Below, in pieces: positions 6,866 through 16,830 of a DNA stretch of 52,860 bases (positions are counted from its first letter, which is position 1; each line of letters opens with the position of its first letter). This stretch comes from NBML01 sp029939535 (GTDB lineage: Bacteria > Desulfobacterota > Desulfobacteria > Desulfobacterales > Desulfobacteraceae). Both the position numbers and the translations under genes were made by a program. Location: contig JAOZST010000003.1 in the NCBI GenBank assembly GCA_029939535.1, positions 1-52,860 of the forward strand, written 5' to 3'. The notes beneath the pieces are model-generated. The model saw only the letters and a list, made by a program, of their open reading frames with translations, ran no database searches and was not told the origin of the DNA.

Positions 6866-8965
6866 CTAAGAAACATTATAGGCTTTATAGGTTTTGCGCA
6901 TGCAGAATTCTGTCTGTTTGCCGTTGTTCCATTGTCCTACAGGTCTGAGATAACCCACCACCCTTGAATATACCTCGGTCTCGGCATCACAGGTGGTGCA
7001 TTTTGCATGCTCCCCTGCAATATAACCGTGGGAGGGGCAGACAGAAAAGGTCGGGGTAAGGGTAAAATAGGGCAGCCTGAAACTGCTGGATACTTTGTTT
7101 ACTACTTGTTTGACAACCCCTATGTCTGATACTTCCTCACCCAGGAAAAGGTGCTGAACCGTTCCGCCGGTGTATTTGGTCTGGAGATCGTCCTGGAGTT
7201 CCAGGGCCTCAAACAAGTCATCGGTATAATTGACTGGCAAATGGGTGGAATTTGTATAGAAAGGATCTTTGCCTTCCTGAAACTCTTCTTCATTAGCACA
7301 GATGATGTTCTTGAATTTTTTCTTGTCCATGCTGGCAAACCGATAGGTTGTACCTTCTGCCGGGGTGGCTTCCAGATTGAATATTTGGTCGGTTTCTTCC
7401 TGCAATGCTTCTATCCTGTTGCGGATATGGTCCATTACCCTAACGGCAAATGCCTGCCCTTCTTTGCTTGCAATACCTTGATCCATGAAATTGACGCAGG
7501 CCTCATTCATTCCCAAAATACCGATGGTGGAAAAATGATTGCGCCAGTAAACACCGGTGCTTTCCTTTATTTTTCTTAAATAAAATTTGGAATAGGGGTA
7601 GAGATCGCCATTGGTGAATTTTTCAAGGATTTTCCGTTTAATACTCAGGGAATCGGCAGAAATCTTGATAAGATCGTCCAGGCGTGCCAGAAAGTCTGCT
7701 TCATCCGTAGCAAGGTAACCTATTCTGGGCAGGTTCAATGTAACAACCCCAATGGAACCTGTCAGGGGATTGGCGCCGAAAAGGCCGCCTCCTCTTTTGC
7801 GAAGTTCCCGATTGTCCAGCCTGAGGCGACAGCACATGGATCTTGCATCTTCCGGGTCCATGTCTGAATTGACAAAGTTGGAGAAATAGGGAATTCCGTA
7901 TTTTCCTGTCATTTTCCAGATATTTTCAAGGTTGGGATTGCTCCAGTCAAAGTCTTTGGTAATATTATAGGTGGGTATGGGAAATGTGAAGACCCGGCCT
8001 TTGGCATCCCCTTCCATCATGACCTCTGCAAAGGCTGAATTGAGCATGTCCATCTCTTCCTGAAACTCTGCATAGGTTTCTTCCCTTAGTTCGCCTCCAA
8101 TGGTTACAGGAACATCTTTCAGGGTAGATGGCACATTCAGGTCCATGGTGATATTGGTAAAGGGTGTCTGGAATCCAACCCGGGTGGGAATGTTTATGTT
8201 GAATACAAATTCCTGTAGTGCCTGTTTTACCTCTTTAGGGTTTAACTGGTCTTCCCGGATAAAAGGTGCCAGCAGGGTATCAAAATTTGACATGGCCTGG
8301 GCCCCTGCTGCTTCTCCCTGGAGGGTGTAGAAAAAATTGACAATCTGGCCCAGGGCACTTCTGAAATGCTTGGGTGCTGAGGATTCAACTTTTCCTGCCA
8401 CTCCTTTGAAGCCTTCGGCCAAAAGGTCCTGGAGATCCCATCCCACGCAGTACACCGATAGCAGGCTCAGGTCATGGATGTGAAGGTCGCCTGCGTAATG
8501 GGCATCCCTTACATCTGGGGGATAAATCTTATTGAGCCAGTATTCTGCGGTAATGTCTGAAGATATGTAATTGTTGAGCCCCTGGAGGGAATAGCTCATA
8601 TTACTGTTTTCCTTGACTTTCCAGTCCATCCTGCTGATATAGGACTCCATGAGATCCACATTTTCCTTGATGGCTATTTTCCGGATCTGGTTGTGCTGTT
8701 CCCTATAAATAATATATGCTTTGGCTGTTTTATAAAAAGGGGAATCCAAAAGGACTCTTTCAACTATATCCTGGATCTCTTCCACTTCAGGAATGGGATC
8801 CAGCTGCAGATCTCTTGCCAGGGTGAGAACCTTTAAAGTAAGTTTTTTTGCTTCCCTGCCGTTGAACTCCTGGGTTGCTTCGCCTGCTTTTATTAAAGCT
8901 TGTGTGATTTTTTTAGAATCAAACTCCACTATCCTTCCGCCACGTTTTTTTATTTGCTCAAACAT
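6866..8965 (-). CDS. nrdD: Anaerobic ribonucleoside-triphosphate reductase NrdD
   Basis: A 699-residue class III ribonucleotide reductase that makes deoxynucleotides without oxygen. The N-terminal 90 residues form an ATP-cone, the allosteric nucleotide sensor. The C-terminus has a four-cysteine zinc site (CPSHGY...CTTC) and the glycyl radical site RVVGYL, with the radical expected on Gly671, 28 residues from the end. All parts seem intact. A candidate NrdR box lies upstream at 9118. The presence of only this class in the window supports anaerobic life but does not exclude other classes elsewhere. Confidence 0.97.
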   Translation of the reverse strand: MFEQIKKRGGRIVEFDSKKITQALIKAGEATQEFNGREAKKLTLKVLTLARDLQLDPIPEVEEIQDIVERVLLDSPFYKTAKAYIIYREQHNQIRKIAIKENVDLMESYISRMDWKVKENSNMSYSLQGLNNYISSDITAEYWLNKIYPPDVRDAHYAGDLHIHDLSLLSVYCVGWDLQDLLAEGFKGVAGKVESSAPKHFRSALGQIVNFFYTLQGEAAGAQAMSNFDTLLAPFIREDQLNPKEVKQALQEFVFNINIPTRVGFQTPFTNITMDLNVPSTLKDVPVTIGGELREETYAEFQEEMDMLNSAFAEVMMEGDAKGRVFTFPIPTYNITKDFDWSNPNLENIWKMTGKYGIPYFSNFVNSDMDPEDARSMCCRLRLDNRELRKRGGGLFGANPLTGSIGVVTLNLPRIGYLATDEADFLARLDDLIKISADSLSIKRKILEKFTNGDLYPYSKFYLRKIKESTGVYWRNHFSTIGILGMNEACVNFMDQGIASKEGQAFAVRVMDHIRNRIEALQEETDQIFNLEATPAEGTTYRFASMDKKKFKNIICANEEEFQEGKDPFYTNSTHLPVNYTDDLFEALELQDDLQTKYTGGTVQHLFLGEEVSDIGVVKQVVNKVSSSFRLPYFTLTPTFSVCPSHGYIAGEHAKCTTCDAETEVYSRVVGYLRPVGQWNNGKQTEFCMRKTYKAYNVS

Positions 8966-9117
8966 GTACCCACCCCTTGAAATCTAATTGAAATTAACAT
9001 ATCTTTTGTTGTTGGGTTTTGGAAAACCCATCATGGTTTTTGGTTGCTGCCGTCATGATTTTTTGATTACTGAAAGACAGATTTATCCCAACATGTAGTT
9101 AATTGTCAAGAAAAAAA

Positions 9118-9131
9118 ACCATATATAGTGA
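9118..9131. promoter_or_regulatory. NrdR-box-like site upstream of nrdD
   Basis: On the minus strand the bases TCACTATATATGGT match the NrdR consensus ACACWATATWTTGT at 12 of 14 places. NrdR boxes normally come in pairs about three helix turns apart; no convincing second box was found, so this is tentative. Confidence 0.35.
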
Positions 9132-9159
9132 TTTTAACACAAAATAGTAGTGAACACAA

Positions 9160-9408
9160 ATGCAGCTTGATCAGAATCCTTTCTTTAGAAAAGTCATAAC
9201 TCCCTGGTATGATTCATCCTTTGCCTGCTGGTGTTTGATCGTCTTTATGCTGGTTGTTTTTGCTTTTTCCCTGGCAGGGATAATTCTGGCCGCAGGAGAG
9301 CCAGCCTTTGGGGATCATATCTGGTTTCCTGAATTTCTGGCATTTTTATCCGGATTCCTTGTGGTTAAGGTTTTTATCCGGCTTCGCCTACGTTCCAAAA
9401 ATTTTTAA
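9160..9408 (+). CDS. Small two-span membrane protein, unknown function
   Basis: An 82-residue protein with two hydrophobic segments (about residues 22-46 and 57-74) joined by an acidic, aromatic loop, and a basic tail ending RLRLRSKNF. No family was recognised. There is no good ribosome binding site before the ATG. It is alone on the plus strand between nrdD (divergent) and the NUDIX gene (convergent, 10 bp away). Coding potential is supported by the coherent membrane pattern only. Confidence 0.55.
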   Translation: MQLDQNPFFRKVITPWYDSSFACWCLIVFMLVVFAFSLAGIILAAGEPAFGDHIWFPEFLAFLSGFLVVKVFIRLRLRSKNF

Positions 9409-9418
9409 TTTGCGGTCC

Positions 9419-10015
9419 TTACGTCTTTGGCGGGATCAGGACCTCTATCAAATGGTGGAGAATTTTCGCAGTAACCCCCCAGATCACCACATCTTCGTAG
9501 GGATAGGTTAATTTCATTACATTGGGTATACATCCTGAGTAGCCTTTTTCCCTGTGCAGTTTTGTAAGATGGGCAAAGGGAATCTTGAGTACACGTGAAA
9601 TTTCCGAGGTGTCATGGGTAATCATTCCCTTTTGATTCCAGATACCAATAAAGGCCTCAATATCCTTATTATTAATTGTCTGGAAATGTCCAAGGGAACC
9701 CATGACTCCCACATTTTCTTCATGGATTCCCATCTCTTCCTTTAGTTCCCGTAATGCTGCTGCCTGGCTTGTGAAGTCCATTTCCTCCACATGACCACCG
9801 GGAAATGCCATCTGGTTTCGCCAGGGATACCCTTCCACATCAGCTTTCTGTATAAAGACCAGCTCCAGTACCTGGTTAAATACAAATAAGGCCATGACAC
9901 TGGTGTTCTGAAACAGACCCGGGTCTGGCGGGGGAGGGTGAACCGCAGTGTGTAGCGCTGTTCTGATTTTTTCAATACAATTTTTCTGGTCCATATCCTG
10001 AGTTCTAAATTCCAT
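9419..10015 (-). CDS. NUDIX hydrolase, CoA-pyrophosphatase type
   Basis: A 198-residue protein with a NUDIX box running from GGHVEEMDF to RELKEEMGI, the metal-binding motif that cleaves nucleoside diphosphates linked to another group. The length, the FPGGH start of the box and the preceding LVFIQKADVEGYPWRNQ-like segment resemble the NudL/YeaB branch that hydrolyses coenzyme A. The exact substrate is not proven. GGAGTGG precedes the ATG. It lies 88 bp after the racemase-like gene on the same strand and may be the last member of the RND-MttB transcript. Confidence 0.85.
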   Translation of the reverse strand: MEFRTQDMDQKNCIEKIRTALHTAVHPPPPDPGLFQNTSVMALFVFNQVLELVFIQKADVEGYPWRNQMAFPGGHVEEMDFTSQAAALRELKEEMGIHEENVGVMGSLGHFQTINNKDIEAFIGIWNQKGMITHDTSEISRVLKIPFAHLTKLHREKGYSGCIPNVMKLTYPYEDVVIWGVTAKILHHLIEVLIPPKT

Positions 10016-10103
10016 GAATTATTTCCACTCCTTTTAGGCTGACACCTGACCTCTAAGGGCTAACCGCACAGGTCGAATGAGTTCCTGTGAAATTATATGC
10101 TTT

Positions 10104-10892
10104 TTACACATGACCGTAATAATCCCTGTGGGAGACCACTGAATAGGCATAGTCCAAAAGTGTGCCCCAGCTGAAAACAGGCAGATCAATTTCATGCTGG
10201 ATGGCCCTGGCAAAGGGCTGCATTCCCGTACATTCCAGCATGATGGCATTTATTTTAGGATGGGTGTCACAAAATTTTTTACAAGTGCTGATCATATCTT
10301 TTTCAGCTTTATCATAATAGATTTCAGGAATATCCGGTCTTTTTTCAGGGTTCCAGAGGTTGTCAAATTCTGGACAGCCGTATTCATCCAGGGCACCTGC
10401 AATTACAAAATTACTGTTGAGGTCAATGCCCACATTTGTCAAATGGGTGTCAGTTAAGAATCTTTTCTGGGCACAGACAATGCCCACGTCCTTATTCGGA
10501 CCGATCAACTGCTGGATAAAGGGTACCTGGAGCAGGCTGGACATGAACACAGGCACATCAACATATCCTGCCACATCTTTTTGAAAATAGGCAAAATAGC
10601 CGCATTCCGCTGCAATGGCTTTGCATCCCATGCTTTCCAGTTTTTTGGCAGCAGCAAGAATGGGCGCTCTACAGGGGGTTTTGTTCTGTTCCCAGACCAG
10701 GGTGTAATTATCAACCCCTGCTGCTATTTCATACTGGACTGGAAAGGGGAAGCCACTGGCGTTTCTAACATCTCCGGGGAATCCTGGATAGGCATCGTCC
10801 AGCACCATGATGCCAAGGCCCATACCGTAACAGGTGTGGTTTTTACGGGTTTTTGCATAGTTGATATTCAAATCACGGTTCTGGTATATCAT
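10104..10892 (-). CDS. Asp/Glu/hydantoin racemase superfamily protein
   Basis: A 262-residue protein with the two catalytic-type cysteines of the family: Cys97 in AAECGYF and Cys221 in LECTGMQPF. Such enzymes move a proton at an alpha carbon (racemases) or carry out related reactions (maleate isomerase, malonate decarboxylase). The substrate is unknown. The start codon shares one base with the stop of the MttB-like gene (TGATG), so the two are translationally coupled and probably act on the same compound or pathway. That functional link is inference. Confidence 0.8.
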   Translation of the reverse strand: MIYQNRDLNINYAKTRKNHTCYGMGLGIMVLDDAYPGFPGDVRNASGFPFPVQYEIAAGVDNYTLVWEQNKTPCRAPILAAAKKLESMGCKAIAAECGYFAYFQKDVAGYVDVPVFMSSLLQVPFIQQLIGPNKDVGIVCAQKRFLTDTHLTNVGIDLNSNFVIAGALDEYGCPEFDNLWNPEKRPDIPEIYYDKAEKDMISTCKKFCDTHPKINAIMLECTGMQPFARAIQHEIDLPVFSWGTLLDYAYSVVSHRDYYGHV

Positions 10893-12337
10893 CAGTTTTT
10901 CTCCAAATTATTATTGACAAGATCATTCACAGATAAAAGAATCTGGCTGGAAACCCCTTGATCCATCATGAAATTATCCAGCTCAGTTTTTATATCAGCA
11001 TCCAATTCAGGCTTTGTGTAGGACGTCAGCATCTGTTCCAATGCATTGTCTATGTTTTTGTAATATAGTTCCAGGGCTTTTCCCGGGTCGATATAGCCCC
11101 TGACCCCCACCCTGGGATTCCAGGAATGGGAACGGCATTTTTCCATGGTGTCCTTGGAGGTCAAAAATTGCCCGCCCGGTCCGACTTCCTTGAGTAAATC
11201 CATGTTCAGGGTGGTATCATTGACTTGAAAGTCAGTACTATAAAATTGTATCATATCCAGCATTTCAATATCCATGATGAATTTTTCATAGGATATGGCG
11301 GCAAAACTGTCCAGGATCCCGGCACTGTGTACAATAAGGTTAACATTGTTCCGGCAGGCAGTGAGCATTGAAAACATGCTTTCATAACCGCTCTGGGGGG
11401 ATACACACAGGGAATCAGTGGCAGCACCTCCGCAGCGGCAGGGCAGTTTAAGCATTTTTGCCAGGGCAGCTGTATATTTTCCCTGGAGGGCATAGGCGGG
11501 CGAACCAATGGATATACCACCGGTTTTAAGGTTTGCCATATTGCTTTGAACACCGAAGATTATGGGTACTCCGGGTCTGATCATCTGTGCAATGACTATG
11601 GCGGCCAATGCTTCTGCCGTTGCCAGGGCCATGTTTCCAGCCAGATCAATGGGGCCTGTGGTCCCGGCTGCCGGCGAGGGAGTTATGATCATGGGCTGGT
11701 TGAATTGTGCGCAGACCTTAATGGAGCTCAGGGCCATTTCATCCATGAGCAGAGGACTTATGGTGTTGATCAGGGTTAAAATCCTGGGTGTTTTCTGTAA
11801 CGCATCTTTACCGCCAAACATAATTGCGGCCATATCCATGATCTGTTGTATCTGGAGATGGTTTCCTGGAACCCCCATGATACATTTGTCCGATGTCAGC
11901 AATGCAGAATAAACCATGATCAAATGGCTGAGTTCAGCCGGAACATCATTGGGCTGGGCAAGTATGCCCCCATTGATTGGAAAATGCTCACATTGGTGGA
12001 CCAGTTTTGCAAATCGGATATAGTCCTTGAGCAGTGCATTCCGTGTGCTTCCTTTTAATTCGTAGATGGTCGGGCAGCCATAGCCCGGAACAAAATTTGT
12101 CTGGCTTTCTCCGATTATTGAGTTGTGCAGGGAATTTCTTCCATGGAGGGTAAAGGATTCAGGGGCTTTGCCGATCCAGGATTCAATCTGGTCCCGGGTA
12201 AAAAAAGCAATTTCCCCATCCACCCTGATATTGTTTTCTTTGACAATATCCAGTATCTCAGGGTGTTTGAGTTTGATCCCCACCTCTTCCAGGATATGGA
12301 TTCCATGGGTATAGATTTTCTGTACTTTATGGTTCAT
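10892..12337 (-). CDS. MttB-family (trimethylamine/betaine-type) corrinoid methyltransferase, no pyrrolysine
   Basis: A 481-residue protein of the MttB superfamily, with family-like blocks such as FVPGYGCPTIY, SPLLMDEMALSS, ITPSPAAGTTGPI and RCGGAATDS. The frame is continuous, with no in-frame amber codon, so it belongs to the large non-pyrrolysine group; characterised members demethylate glycine betaine, proline betaine or carnitine and pass the methyl group to a corrinoid protein. No corrinoid protein or corrinoid-to-folate transferase is encoded nearby, so a partner must be elsewhere. The gene overlaps the RND pump by 4 bp upstream and the racemase-like gene by 1 bp downstream. The exact substrate is unknown. 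Confidence 0.88.
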   Translation of the reverse strand: MNHKVQKIYTHGIHILEEVGIKLKHPEILDIVKENNIRVDGEIAFFTRDQIESWIGKAPESFTLHGRNSLHNSIIGESQTNFVPGYGCPTIYELKGSTRNALLKDYIRFAKLVHQCEHFPINGGILAQPNDVPAELSHLIMVYSALLTSDKCIMGVPGNHLQIQQIMDMAAIMFGGKDALQKTPRILTLINTISPLLMDEMALSSIKVCAQFNQPMIITPSPAAGTTGPIDLAGNMALATAEALAAIVIAQMIRPGVPIIFGVQSNMANLKTGGISIGSPAYALQGKYTAALAKMLKLPCRCGGAATDSLCVSPQSGYESMFSMLTACRNNVNLIVHSAGILDSFAAISYEKFIMDIEMLDMIQFYSTDFQVNDTTLNMDLLKEVGPGGQFLTSKDTMEKCRSHSWNPRVGVRGYIDPGKALELYYKNIDNALEQMLTSYTKPELDADIKTELDNFMMDQGVSSQILLSVNDLVNNNLEKN

Positions 12338-15300
12338 TCTACTTCCTTGTTTAGGTTTAACAGGTTAAAATCGCCGAGAATGGCATAAAGGCATGGTACT
12401 ACCAGGAGTACCAGCAGGGTGGACATGAGCAGTCCGAACACAATGGAGCAGGCCAGGGGAATTAAAATCTGAGCCTGCATGGATTTTTCCATCAAAAGGG
12501 GAAAAAGTCCTGCAATGGTTGTTACCGAAGTCAGAAGAACCGCTCGGAACCTCTCTCTTGAAGCCAGTTTTCCTGCCTGGGCCACGTCCTCACCCTTTGC
12601 CGTGTGCAGTTTGACAAAGCTGACTAGGAGAATGGAGTCATTCACCACAATACCTGCCAGGGATACAAATCCCAGCATACTGGGCATGGAAAGGTCAACC
12701 CCCATGAGCAAATGCCCCCAGATAACGCCTATAAGGGCAAAGGGAATGGTTACCATGATTACCAGGGGTTCCTGAAAGGATCTGAACTGGAAGCTCAAAA
12801 GGCAGAATACACCAAAAATACCTATGCCAAGGGCTTTTAACATACCGCCCATGGATGTTTTCATCTCCTTGGCCTGGCCTTCCAGATCAATGGAAATATT
12901 GGGGAATTCTTTTTTTAATTTTGGCATGAACCTGGCTTTTGTGTCTTTAATGATATCTGCAGTATTGGCAACCCTGGTATCCACATCCCCTGTAACGGTG
13001 ATGGTCCGCTGGCCATCCACCCTTCGGATTCCTGTATATCCCCTGGTGTGGGTAATGGATGCCACTGTATCCAAGGGGATTTTATCTCCATTGCCATCCA
13101 TGAGGTGGAAATTTTCAAGATCTGCAATACTGCGCCTGTCAGAAGCAGCCATCCTGAGGTTAACCTCATAGGACTGGTCCCTGACAATGATTTCACTGGC
13201 AGTGATTCCGTAGAAAGCCGCTCTCAGCTGTTTTGAAATAATTCTGGCATCAAATCCCCTGGCCTTTGCTCCTTTTTTAAGCTTGACCTGGATTTCCGGC
13301 TTGCCCGGCCGCAGATCATCATAAAGATCTGCCACACCCTTATAGTTGTAAAGCCAGTTGATAAGCTTTGTGGAGGCTGATTTTAATTCATCCAAATTTT
13401 GCCCCTTAAGACGGATTTCAATGGGAAGCCCGCCCGGGCCCAGGGTGGGTTCTTTATAGGCAATGGCAATGGCATCGGGGATATCCCCTGCCAGGGTTCT
13501 CCATTTATTGATTATATCATCCATGGACCCGGATCTGTTTTCAGCGCTTAAAAGGTCCAGGGAAACCGTTGCAACATGGGCACCCTTTTCTCCTGCATCC
13601 ACATTGGTGTTGAACAGTACGCTTATATGTTTTACCAGGTCTGCTTTGTCAGGTTGTAAGGGGGATAAGGCTGCATCCATTTCCTGGGCGGCTTTTACAA
13701 ATTTGTCCACATAAAATTCAGTTCTTTCCAAAGGAGTTCCCTGGGGAAACAGTATCCTTGCCTGGAGGACATCTCCTTCAATTTCAGGGAAAGCCCGAAT
13801 TTTTAAATACCCGCCGGCAATCATGGAGATGGAGGCAATAAAGGCAAAAATGATCAGTCCCATAAACAAATATCTGAAATTAACAGCCCTATCCACTATC
13901 CAGCCGAAAAGTTTTTCCCTCAGCCAGTTAAGACCTCTATCAACGTTTTGGCGAAATCTGTTTTTTGCTTTATACGGGTCATGCCCCCCAAGGGCGTGGG
14001 CCAGGTGGTTGGGAAGAATGAAAAAGGCTTCCACAAGGCTTACGGTCAGGGTCAGGATCAGTATCACGGGAATCACATAGAGCACTTTTCCGATGTCCCC
14101 TTTCATGCCCAGGCCCAGTGCCCCGAAAATAAAAAGGGTGGTCAAAAAGGAAGAAAATACGCCTGCAGCCACTTCAGAGATCCCATCCACAACAGCTGTA
14201 AAGGCTTTTTTGCCCCTTTCAAGGTGGGCCGCAACATTTTCGGCAATGACAATGGCATCATCCATGAGCAGGCCAAGTCCTATGAGCAGGCCAACCATGG
14301 ATAACATGTTCAGGGAAAGCCCAATATGCTTCATAAAGAAAAAGGTAAGCAAAAAGGAAACCGGCAGGCCCATGGCCACCCAGAAGGAAAAGGAAAAAGG
14401 GAAAAATAAAAGCATGGCAAAAAAAACGAGGACCAGTCCCTGTATTCCGTTAACTGCCAGCATCCGGAGGCGGTCCCTCACCACCTTGGATACATTCTGG
14501 GTGATGTCAAAGGAGATTCCTGAAGGAGCCCTGGCCTTTTCTTTTTCTATGAACTCTGTCACTGCATCCAGGATTCTCAGGGAATCCTCAGACTTGGTTT
14601 TGGTGATCTGGAGAAGCCCGGCCCGTTTTCCGTTAAACATGATCTGGTCTTCTTTTTCCATGAATCCCTCGGAGATTATGGCAATATCCCCCAGTCTGAT
14701 TTCAGCACCTGTTTCGCCGGATATTACAATGAGATCTTCCAGGGCATCCAGGGTTTTTCTTTCTTCGGAAAACCGGATCAATATGTCTGAATCCCTTGTT
14801 TCCAGACTTCCGGTCGGAAGGTCCAGGCTTTGGGCTGCCACGGCATCATGGATATCTGCTACGGAAAGGCCCAAGCGCATTGTATTGTAAAAGGGGATTT
14901 CAATTAAAAATTCATGGTCGGAAAACCCCAGGATCTCCACCTGGGAAACCATGTCCAAAGCCTTGAGCCGGTCCTTAAGATCTTCGCAATAGAATTTTAA
15001 ATGCACTGGGCTCATGGGTCCGGTAACTGCCACAGACACCACTGGATCAGTTCTGTTAACCCTTTTTACGATGACATTTTCAACTTCTGCAGGGAAATCA
15101 TTGATGGCTTCTACTTCGGTTTTGATGTCATTGAAGAACTCGATGATATTGCCTTGATCCACCATGTCCACGACAATGGAAGCCATGTTCTCCATGGCCG
15201 TACTGCGGACTTCGGCAATATTTGCCACGCTGTCTATGACATCTTCTACCCTCTGGCATAAGGAGGATTCCACATCTGCGGCACTGGCCCCTGGATAGGT

Positions 15301-15459
15301 TATGGTAATTTCAACGGCATTGGTTGAAAAGTCGGGAAAGGTTTCCCGTTTCAGGTCTGCAATGGAAATAAGGCCCAGGACAATGAACAATACCATGAGA
15401 AGATTTGATGCTGTGGGATGGGCACACATGAATGAGATGATTCGTTTAAATAAAGACAT
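12334..15459 (-). CDS. RND efflux transporter, inner-membrane pump (AcrB/MexB-like)
   Basis: A 1041-residue proton-driven exporter. The start is put at the ATG at 15459 (MSLFKRIISF) because GGGGGAGG lies just before it, one base after the adaptor stop; an ATG at 15504 would overlap the adaptor gene. It has the usual layout: a first membrane helix, a large periplasmic porter region, a membrane bundle with GLLMDDAIVIAENV, a second periplasmic region and a second bundle containing GIVVNDSILLVSF. The region names the HAE/RND family; the cargo is not evident. No outer-membrane TolC gene is present. The 3' end overlaps the MttB-like gene by 4 bp, an unusual partner for a pump. Confidence 0.93.
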   Translation of the reverse strand: MSLFKRIISFMCAHPTASNLLMVLFIVLGLISIADLKRETFPDFSTNAVEITITYPGASAADVESSLCQRVEDVIDSVANIAEVRSTAMENMASIVVDMVDQGNIIEFFNDIKTEVEAINDFPAEVENVIVKRVNRTDPVVSVAVTGPMSPVHLKFYCEDLKDRLKALDMVSQVEILGFSDHEFLIEIPFYNTMRLGLSVADIHDAVAAQSLDLPTGSLETRDSDILIRFSEERKTLDALEDLIVISGETGAEIRLGDIAIISEGFMEKEDQIMFNGKRAGLLQITKTKSEDSLRILDAVTEFIEKEKARAPSGISFDITQNVSKVVRDRLRMLAVNGIQGLVLVFFAMLLFFPFSFSFWVAMGLPVSFLLTFFFMKHIGLSLNMLSMVGLLIGLGLLMDDAIVIAENVAAHLERGKKAFTAVVDGISEVAAGVFSSFLTTLFIFGALGLGMKGDIGKVLYVIPVILILTLTVSLVEAFFILPNHLAHALGGHDPYKAKNRFRQNVDRGLNWLREKLFGWIVDRAVNFRYLFMGLIIFAFIASISMIAGGYLKIRAFPEIEGDVLQARILFPQGTPLERTEFYVDKFVKAAQEMDAALSPLQPDKADLVKHISVLFNTNVDAGEKGAHVATVSLDLLSAENRSGSMDDIINKWRTLAGDIPDAIAIAYKEPTLGPGGLPIEIRLKGQNLDELKSASTKLINWLYNYKGVADLYDDLRPGKPEIQVKLKKGAKARGFDARIISKQLRAAFYGITASEIIVRDQSYEVNLRMAASDRRSIADLENFHLMDGNGDKIPLDTVASITHTRGYTGIRRVDGQRTITVTGDVDTRVANTADIIKDTKARFMPKLKKEFPNISIDLEGQAKEMKTSMGGMLKALGIGIFGVFCLLSFQFRSFQEPLVIMVTIPFALIGVIWGHLLMGVDLSMPSMLGFVSLAGIVVNDSILLVSFVKLHTAKGEDVAQAGKLASRERFRAVLLTSVTTIAGLFPLLMEKSMQAQILIPLACSIVFGLLMSTLLVLLVVPCLYAILGDFNLLNLNKEVE

Positions 15460-15460
15460 T

Positions 15461-16819
15461 CTATAAAGCCTCCCCCAGGGCTTTTTGTCTAAGCTGTTCT
15501 GCAATGTCCAGGGCTGGTACAGGTTTTAGCAGCATCCCTTCCACGGCAGGTATAAGATCGCTTAACACCAGTCTCTCTCCCTGCTCAACCCCTGTGGACA
15601 GCACAGCCATATCCTCCATCTGGAATTCAATTTTCACAGGCTTGATTTTCAGCCGGTTTTCAGGTGTGCAGATATAAATTTTTTCTTCATGCAAAGCGCT
15701 TCTTGGGACAACAAACCTGTCTGGAATGAGTTGACCCCTCAGTTCCACCTCCACATACATATTTGTAAGCAGGGGCGGTCGTTTTCCAGGGATTAACTTT
15801 TCATAGGGTTTGTCCACTATAATATAGACTGTAATAGCTCCGGTTTTGAGATCCATGGACTCACTGGTCCGTGAAAACCAGCCCTCCCATTCAACCTGCT
15901 TCATTTCATCCATGGGAAGCCTGACCCTGGCAGTCGTCAGGGCTATGGCCTTTCTAAGAGTTTCCATATCGGGCAGTCCAGGGATTTTGGCGCCATGTTC
16001 CCTGGGCATGAGGTTTAAGAAATTGTTGGGTGATAGCTGTATGGGGATCTCTGCCCTGTCAATGCTTTCAGCTTTAACCAGAACGCTTCCCGCAGATTCA
16101 TACTGGTCAAGTTCGATATTCACGGAAGACAGGCGGCAGTTAAAGGGGGCGTAGATTTCTGTTTTTGCCACATCCAGGCGCTGCTGGCTCACTGTGGACT
16201 CCCCTGATTTTTTCTGGGCCAGAAGGGCTTTTTTCTGGGACGGGATCAGGGCCAGGGTGTTTTGAAGGTTATTCACGGCAGTCTGGCGGGCAAGAAAATT
16301 TCTTTCCTCTTTTTCCAGTATAGAGGCTGAGACAACCCCCTTGTCAAACAATTCCTGCATTCGCTTAAGCTCCTGGGCGGAAATAGCCAAAGCTTTTTTT
16401 TCAATGTCCAGAAGTCTCTGGGTATTTTTCCTGGATTGGTCAAGTTCCTTGAGCCTGGCATCCACATTCAAGAGTTCCGCCATTCCCCGGGTTTCAGCAA
16501 GACCGTAAGCGGTGGTGTCTATTTTTAGCAGAAGTTCGCCCTTTTGGATGAAATACCCTTTTTTCAGGTTTTTATTCATAAAAACGATTTTTCCACTGAC
16601 TTCGGAAATGGCTTCCCAGGTACGATCTGCCTCAACATATCCATAGCTGATGGCTCTGGGTACAACCGGGGTCTTTTCCATAGGAATTATCCGGACAGTC
16701 TGAACCCGTTTTTTGAAATCAAGGCGGGCTGGCGGCTGTTTGTTGCTTTTCATCCACACCAAAAGAGCAATTCCGCAGATAACCGGAATAATGAATAAAA
16801 TTTTTTTTAAGATTTTCAT
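15461..16819 (-). CDS. RND periplasmic adaptor subunit (HlyD/MFP family)
   Basis: A 452-residue membrane fusion protein that links the RND pump to an outer-membrane channel. An N-terminal anchor (about residues 5-23) is followed by a biotinyl-lipoyl-like half (VSGKIVFMNKNLKKG), a long coiled-coil hairpin rich in Lys, Glu and Leu (about 120-215), the second lipoyl half (IYAPFNCRLSS) and beta-barrel and membrane-proximal parts. The gene follows the kinase-like gene by 11 bp and runs directly into the pump gene. Confidence 0.92.
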   Translation of the reverse strand: MKILKKILFIIPVICGIALLVWMKSNKQPPARLDFKKRVQTVRIIPMEKTPVVPRAISYGYVEADRTWEAISEVSGKIVFMNKNLKKGYFIQKGELLLKIDTTAYGLAETRGMAELLNVDARLKELDQSRKNTQRLLDIEKKALAISAQELKRMQELFDKGVVSASILEKEERNFLARQTAVNNLQNTLALIPSQKKALLAQKKSGESTVSQQRLDVAKTEIYAPFNCRLSSVNIELDQYESAGSVLVKAESIDRAEIPIQLSPNNFLNLMPREHGAKIPGLPDMETLRKAIALTTARVRLPMDEMKQVEWEGWFSRTSESMDLKTGAITVYIIVDKPYEKLIPGKRPPLLTNMYVEVELRGQLIPDRFVVPRSALHEEKIYICTPENRLKIKPVKIEFQMEDMAVLSTGVEQGERLVLSDLIPAVEGMLLKPVPALDIAEQLRQKALGEAL

Positions 16820-16830
16820 ATGGTCTTTCC

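Noticed and set aside
10892..12337. Pyrrolysine in the MttB-like protein
   Set aside because: The frame has no in-frame amber codon over its whole usual length, so it belongs to the non-pyrrolysine group.
14093..14890. A 265-codon plus-strand frame
   Set aside because: Antisense to the RND pump gene; Ser/Arg/Met-rich, with no domain pattern.
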